This document shows, in pieces, positions 33,853 to 37,590 of a stretch of DNA of 37,590 bases. The stretch is from positions 1 to 37,590 of the forward strand of contig QYQM01000124.1 in assembly GCA_007280905.1 (NCBI GenBank). Reading direction: 5' to 3'. Both the position numbers and the translations under genes were made by a program. The DNA comes from Porphyromonadaceae bacterium (GTDB taxonomy: Bacteria > Bacteroidota > Bacteroidia > Bacteroidales > UBA12481). Position 1 is the stretch's first letter. Every line of letters starts with the position of its first letter. The notes below the pieces were generated by a model, which was not told the DNA's origin, did not search any database, and worked only from the letters and a program-made list of their open reading frames with translations.

Positions 33853-36372
33853 TTAATCGAAAAAGATTGCACTCAAGGTTGCATTGGGTTCATTAATCAT
33901 ATTGATACGAAAACGAACCGGCTTATTATATTTGTAAATTAGATATTTACCCCTTGAATAGTCGCCCACCACTTTTACAGGTGCCAGAATTTCAAGTGTG
34001 TTCAGGTCGAACATTTCAACCTCAACCTTCCGGTTTTTTTCATCCCAATCCAAAAAATAGAGAGCTACCTGGTACGGGCGATCTTGCTTAAGGCTTATAT
34101 CAACCGTCATGGTTTGCAGGGTTGCAGATGCATTCTGCGTGTAGATGGCACCGGTATTCCTGGGAAATCCATTGTCAGGGGAAAGGGATGGTGCCCGCGG
34201 ATCATTTGTATTGACTGCCCATTGCACATTCAGATTAAGGTTAGTCTTCAACTCCGTTACAAAATCAGGCAATTTCCTGATATCGTTCTTATTATCGCAG
34301 GCAAACAAAACATATCCGCCAGAACCATACTGGCCGCCCCAGTTGCCGCCTGTGGTGGAATCCATGGCAATCTGACTCACCGGATAATACCAGGGAAGTT
34401 CCTGGTAAGCCGGGGTTTCACCGGAATAGGCAACATGAATGGCATAGTCACCTGGCTCCACGTTAATAAAATAAATAAAATCCTTATCCTTTTCAGAACC
34501 ACCGACGCCGGTTACCGGGGAATACTTCCCATACCAGGCCGTTTTTCCGTTGATCGTAATGGATTGTATGGTTTTCTCAACCCGTGGAATGCCGATTTTT
34601 GCCGTCACTCCTTCCGGAATAGTGACGGCACACTTACCCGTTTGAGTGTCAAAACCGGCGCTGATAGGACCATGCGGGGTTGGCACCGTACCCTTAACCC
34701 GGGTGATGGTGCGTCCAAGATGAGGAATGATTTCACAGGATGAAAAGCCCGGCATGCTAGGCCGAATGCCTAACACCTGTTCGGTGAGCCATTTTGTAAC
34801 ACCCCCGCCCCAGGGATGGCACATACTGACATAACCGGTTTGATTATTGGGTGGCGGATCGTTATAACCCAGGGCCTGGTTCCACGAAGGGCGGTAGAGT
34901 TCAAAAAAGGCAGTACCTCCATAATTAATCATACCTCCCCAATGATCGCGTATAAGGCTCATGGCATCGTCGAATTTCCCCATACGTGCCAAAGCATTGA
35001 TGATAAAGTACTGGTTAAAAGGAGATAACGACATCCTGTTTACGCGGTCAGAAAAATTCTTTTTGTACAATTCATTCTGTTCATCAGCATTTGTGAATCC
35101 TGCATTAATGGCATCCGCTGCAGCATGAAGCCCAAATGGTTCATACCATTTATTGTCCTCTTTCAGGCCGGAAATTTTCTCCTGTGCAAAATTCCTGTAT
35201 TTGTCTGACAATTCCTTTCTGCCAATCTTGTCCATAACATCAGCAAAATCGAGCCCTGATTCAAGGGTCAGCATTTTGTATGCCCGCTGGGACTCATTGC
35301 AGCTCGGATTTTCAAACATGGCTCCGATCCGTTCATCGGATCCGTAATATCCCAACGAAGGATTGGTACCAAAGTGGACAAAGGCTGCATCCATTTTTTT
35401 TGAAGCATTTTCGATGTAGCGAACCAGGGTTGTGCTATCGCCGGTATAGTTGTAATAATCGATCAGACTTTGGATCCAGTATAGGGAGTAGCTGAGTATT
35501 CCGTTATTCTGGTCAGCGGTATGGTTAATATTTGTATGTACAAAATCGGAATTCCCGAATGCTACCAGCGACGCAGCCTGGGATGTATAGGCATCGCCGG
35601 TCCAGGAGAACCGGTCGCTCCTTTCCATCAGGATTGCTCCGAAATATTCTTTAAGCAAATTCAGTTTCACCCCATATGCACCTGTGTACCAGATTTTTGT
35701 AAGCATCGTGTCGTTGCATGAAAAGCTGCCTTCATAGTTTGCGGGTTTTATCTGGCAAACCAGCCTGATATTGCTGATATGCCAGGGCGCTGTGAATGAA
35801 CGGACATGTATCCAGCCATACCGTACGCCCTCATATAACATATCATTGAGTTCGAGCCTGTAGGTATTTCCGTGTTTCACCGGTTCCATTGTTTTAAACC
35901 GGTGTTGAGCCCCGTCATTAACAACAGCTGGCTGATTGTACTCACTGATACTCATTTCAACCTTACCCTTCAGATCTTCTGAATCGAATTCCAGCCAGGC
36001 AGCACTTTCCTGTCCGAAATCAACGCGGATGGAACCGGTACCCTTAACTGTAACATCAGGAGATTTACCGGTAAGCGTTCCCATATTATCGAATGACCCG
36101 GGATTATCCGAGGTGACCTGAACCGGTTTAAGGGTGTAAATTTCCAGGTCGTCGGAGGCTTTTGGATTTTTCCATCGGTAAGCAACGAGCGGATCAGGTG
36201 ATTCAGCAACCTGTGCGCCGGAGAAACTGCCCTTAGCATAAAGATAGCGCTCGGGCGCCGGCGATTGCTGCCATGTCGGTTTATTGCAGGCAGCAAGGAG
36301 GGCAATAATTAGAATTGAAGAATATAACCCCATTTTCTGTTTAAGTTTCAGTGCCACTTTTTGTTGCGTCAT
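33853..36372 (-). CDS. GH78-like alpha-L-rhamnosidase lipoprotein
   Basis: This is an 839-residue lipoprotein with lipid-attachment Cys29 in ALLAACNK. The start at 36372 keeps the lysines before the hydrophobic core; a second ATG (Met14) would lose them. A beta-rich N-terminal half (about 60-205) leads to a six-hairpin domain (about 215-560). There, MERSDRFSWTGDAYTSQAAS (Glu250, Asp253, Asp260) corresponds to the DCPQRDERMGWTGD cluster of GH78, and GGTAFFELYRPSW (Glu491) to the ATTIWE base. A sandwich domain (about 560-650) and a C-terminal carbohydrate-binding-like region (about 665-839, ending NATLSAIFFD) follow. It is more divergent than the GH78 at 28343-31114, so the rhamnose specificity is likely but not certain. 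The gene lies 56 bases ahead of the GH42-like mosaic. Confidence 0.8.
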   Translation of the reverse strand: MTQQKVALKLKQKMGLYSSILIIALLAACNKPTWQQSPAPERYLYAKGSFSGAQVAESPDPLVAYRWKNPKASDDLEIYTLKPVQVTSDNPGSFDNMGTLTGKSPDVTVKGTGSIRVDFGQESAAWLEFDSEDLKGKVEMSISEYNQPAVVNDGAQHRFKTMEPVKHGNTYRLELNDMLYEGVRYGWIHVRSFTAPWHISNIRLVCQIKPANYEGSFSCNDTMLTKIWYTGAYGVKLNLLKEYFGAILMERSDRFSWTGDAYTSQAASLVAFGNSDFVHTNINHTADQNNGILSYSLYWIQSLIDYYNYTGDSTTLVRYIENASKKMDAAFVHFGTNPSLGYYGSDERIGAMFENPSCNESQRAYKMLTLESGLDFADVMDKIGRKELSDKYRNFAQEKISGLKEDNKWYEPFGLHAAADAINAGFTNADEQNELYKKNFSDRVNRMSLSPFNQYFIINALARMGKFDDAMSLIRDHWGGMINYGGTAFFELYRPSWNQALGYNDPPPNNQTGYVSMCHPWGGGVTKWLTEQVLGIRPSMPGFSSCEIIPHLGRTITRVKGTVPTPHGPISAGFDTQTGKCAVTIPEGVTAKIGIPRVEKTIQSITINGKTAWYGKYSPVTGVGGSEKDKDFIYFINVEPGDYAIHVAYSGETPAYQELPWYYPVSQIAMDSTTGGNWGGQYGSGGYVLFACDNKNDIRKLPDFVTELKTNLNLNVQWAVNTNDPRAPSLSPDNGFPRNTGAIYTQNASATLQTMTVDISLKQDRPYQVALYFLDWDEKNRKVEVEMFDLNTLEILAPVKVVGDYSRGKYLIYKYNKPVRFRINMINEPNATLSAIFFD

Positions 36373-36441
36373 AAATCTGCGATTTTAAGACTATTGTGCC
36401 CTTCAAAAAAAATAATGGAATGTTTGAATTCATCTACCTGA

Positions 36442-36923
36442 TTAATAATAATTTTCGTTCCCGAACGGACTCAGCCCGAATCCAAAATCGGTATCAAAAA
36501 GGATCCACCTCCATTTTCCGGCGGATCGTTCGGCCGCCACCACTTGATATTGTTTCCCGGCCAATCACTATTATCGAAATAGATTTCCGAAAGCTGATAA
36601 TCGATCCAGAAAACCCCGCCGTCTATCCCCTTCCAAGCCGGATGATCTGCGCTGGAAGCAGCCTCGGGATATTTCTGAAGGATCTCCCGGATGTTCATCA
36701 CCGGTGAAAAATCTGCAAGGAAATCGGTATGCCAGGTCAGGTAAAATATTCCAACGAACTTGTCCTTCCTGGAGGTGCCTGCTTCACGGGAGTCCGTTGT
36801 TTTGCGCCCCAGAGCATCTGTAGCCGTCCAATAATCGCTGCTGATTACAGGCGTCTGTGAATGTACTTTAAACGGACACATAGCCGCTAACAACCCCCAC
36901 CAGCATAACAATAAGGTTTTCAT
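36442..36923 (-). pseudogene. Mosaic: GH99-like N-terminus joined to a CotH-kinase fragment, frameshifted
   Basis: The frame opens with a signal peptide (MKTLLLCWWGLLAAMCPFKV) and the standard GH99-like opening DYWTATDALGRKTTDSREAG, VGIFYLTWH and HPAWKGIDGG. After GGVFW it changes abruptly to IDYQLSEIYFDNSDWPGNNI, a CotH-kinase segment, without leaving the frame. At the CGGCCG at 36531-36536 the CotH reading moves to another frame (ERSAGKWRWILFDTDFGFGL) that stops at 36442. Restoring one G there gives a continuous CotH reading, so a single-base deletion is the simplest explanation. The original frame stops at 36471. No intact domain remains, so no function is expected. Confidence 0.75.
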
Positions 36924-36935
36924 AAGGATTTCAGA

Positions 36936-37590
36936 TTATTTTGATGGGAACTCAGGCCTGGTAACCCCATCGCGATAAAGGATATGCCAGGTATTTTCCG
37001 GAAAAATATTATTCATGAACAGGGGTTGGGGAAGCCATACCCTGAACAGATTTTTTTCATCATATTGATTCCCAGCTGAAGCATAATCACACATGATCAG
37101 GTTAATCTGCTTATGATCAAAAAAGTGGGTATATCTGTACAGAAAAGGCACTTCAAATGCCATCCATACGTCAGCTGGTTTTTCCGTAACAGGTTTTAAT
37201 TCAATGTATTGGTCAGGCATACCTGAAGGCGGACATGGCTTGGGCAGCACATAGTTCAGTCCACCAAGCTCATCCACGTGATTCCACTTTGTTCCATCGG
37301 GAAGTAACCATAGATTAAAATTTTCAGCTTTTACAAACCTGCTGTCCAATGCAAGAACTATCGGTCCGCGCATTACCGCCAGATCGTTAACACTTCCCGG
37401 AGCCCTGATAATCCGTCCTCTGAGGTCCAATTCCAGATGAATTTTATCACCCTGCTTCCATTCCCTTTTAATGCTTATATAAGAACCTACGCTGCAGCTG
37501 ATTGAATCACCATTGACCAGCAGTGATGTATTTTTGCTCCAGGCCGGTATCCTGAGCCTGACCGTGAACCGCGCGGGTTTGGCCGGATCG
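36936..37590 (-). CDS. GH127/DUF1680-type beta-L-arabinofuranosidase, 5' part outside window
   Basis: The last 217 codons are present and the gene continues upstream beyond 37590. The visible part is the C-terminal sandwich domain of the DUF1680 family: FTVRLRIPAWSKNTSLLVNG, then GSYISIKREWKQGDKIHLEL and a conserved MRGPIVLALDSRF block. The order RIPAWS, NG, W..GD, RGP is diagnostic of GH127-type proteins. The catalytic Glu/Cys region lies in the unseen N-terminal part. The activity in characterised members is release of beta-L-arabinofuranose, but DUF1680 includes other specificities. It is the most upstream gene visible and lies 12 bases before the GH99-like/CotH mosaic. Confidence 0.85.
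   Translation of the reverse strand, partial: DPAKPARFTVRLRIPAWSKNTSLLVNGDSISCSVGSYISIKREWKQGDKIHLELDLRGRIIRAPGSVNDLAVMRGPIVLALDSRFVKAENFNLWLLPDGTKWNHVDELGGLNYVLPKPCPPSGMPDQYIELKPVTEKPADVWMAFEVPFLYRYTHFFDHKQINLIMCDYASAGNQYDEKNLFRVWLPQPLFMNNIFPENTWHILYRDGVTRPEFPSK

Noticed and set aside
34084-34743. 219-codon plus-strand frame opposite the GH78-like gene
   Set aside because: Antisense shadow of a clearly coding gene; no motif, and no promoter of its own.
1-37590. CRISPR arrays, tRNA or rRNA genes, intact insertion sequences, phage genes
   Set aside because: None seen on reading both strands; the only repeats are the two short palindromic elements.

Overview
The window looks like part of a Bacteroidota (probably Bacteroidales-type) chromosome given over to glycan breakdown. 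The evidence is a SusC/SusD pair, several lipoprotein and signal-peptide glycoside hydrolases, outer-membrane proteins ending in Phe, and one promoter-like site of the TTTG/TAnnTTTG type. All intact genes lie on the minus strand, so transcription runs from high to low coordinates, and most neighbours touch or overlap by 1-4 bases. No tRNA, rRNA, CRISPR array or intact insertion sequence was seen.

Layout in transcription order. (1) 37590-26125, glycosidases: the 3' part of a GH127-type gene, a broken GH99-like/CotH mosaic, a GH78-like lipoprotein, a mosaic of GH42-like, six-hairpin glycosidase and URO-D pieces, an intact GH78 alpha-L-rhamnosidase and a DUF6259-like glycosidase. (2) 26109-22724: a complete CUT2-type sugar ABC transporter (ATPase, permease, binding protein), followed by a 1146-residue secreted six-hairpin protein (22712-19272). 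(3) 19056-10471, a tightly packed metabolic operon: cupin/phosphomannose-isomerase-like protein, lipoprotein glycosidase, UlaE-type L-xylulose-5-phosphate 3-epimerase, LyxK-type L-xylulokinase, a URO-D family protein and an MFS sugar porter. (4) 10290-7373, a decayed zone: a secreted glycosidase that has lost its catalytic domain, a C-terminal scrap of an unknown protein, and a histidine-kinase scrap on the plus strand. (5) 7372-1: SusC, SusD, a hairpin, an SSS sodium/sugar symporter and a zinc alcohol dehydrogenase cut by the window edge.

Proposed working (inference): a rhamnose- and arabinofuranose-containing glycan is cut outside the cell or in the periplasm, and products enter through SusCD. 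Monosaccharides then cross the inner membrane by the ABC, MFS or SSS carriers. One product is channelled through L-xylulose and L-xylulose-5-phosphate to L-ribulose-5-phosphate. The URO-D proteins sit inside this scheme with no known role and are the most promising unexplained component.

The second notable theme is gene decay. At three places unrelated or non-adjacent gene pieces are joined, mostly out of frame, and two further single-base frameshifts are readable. Two related short palindromic repeats (10306-10384 and 19120-19225) lie next to unit boundaries. Long-read confirmation would separate real deletion scars from assembly chimeras.
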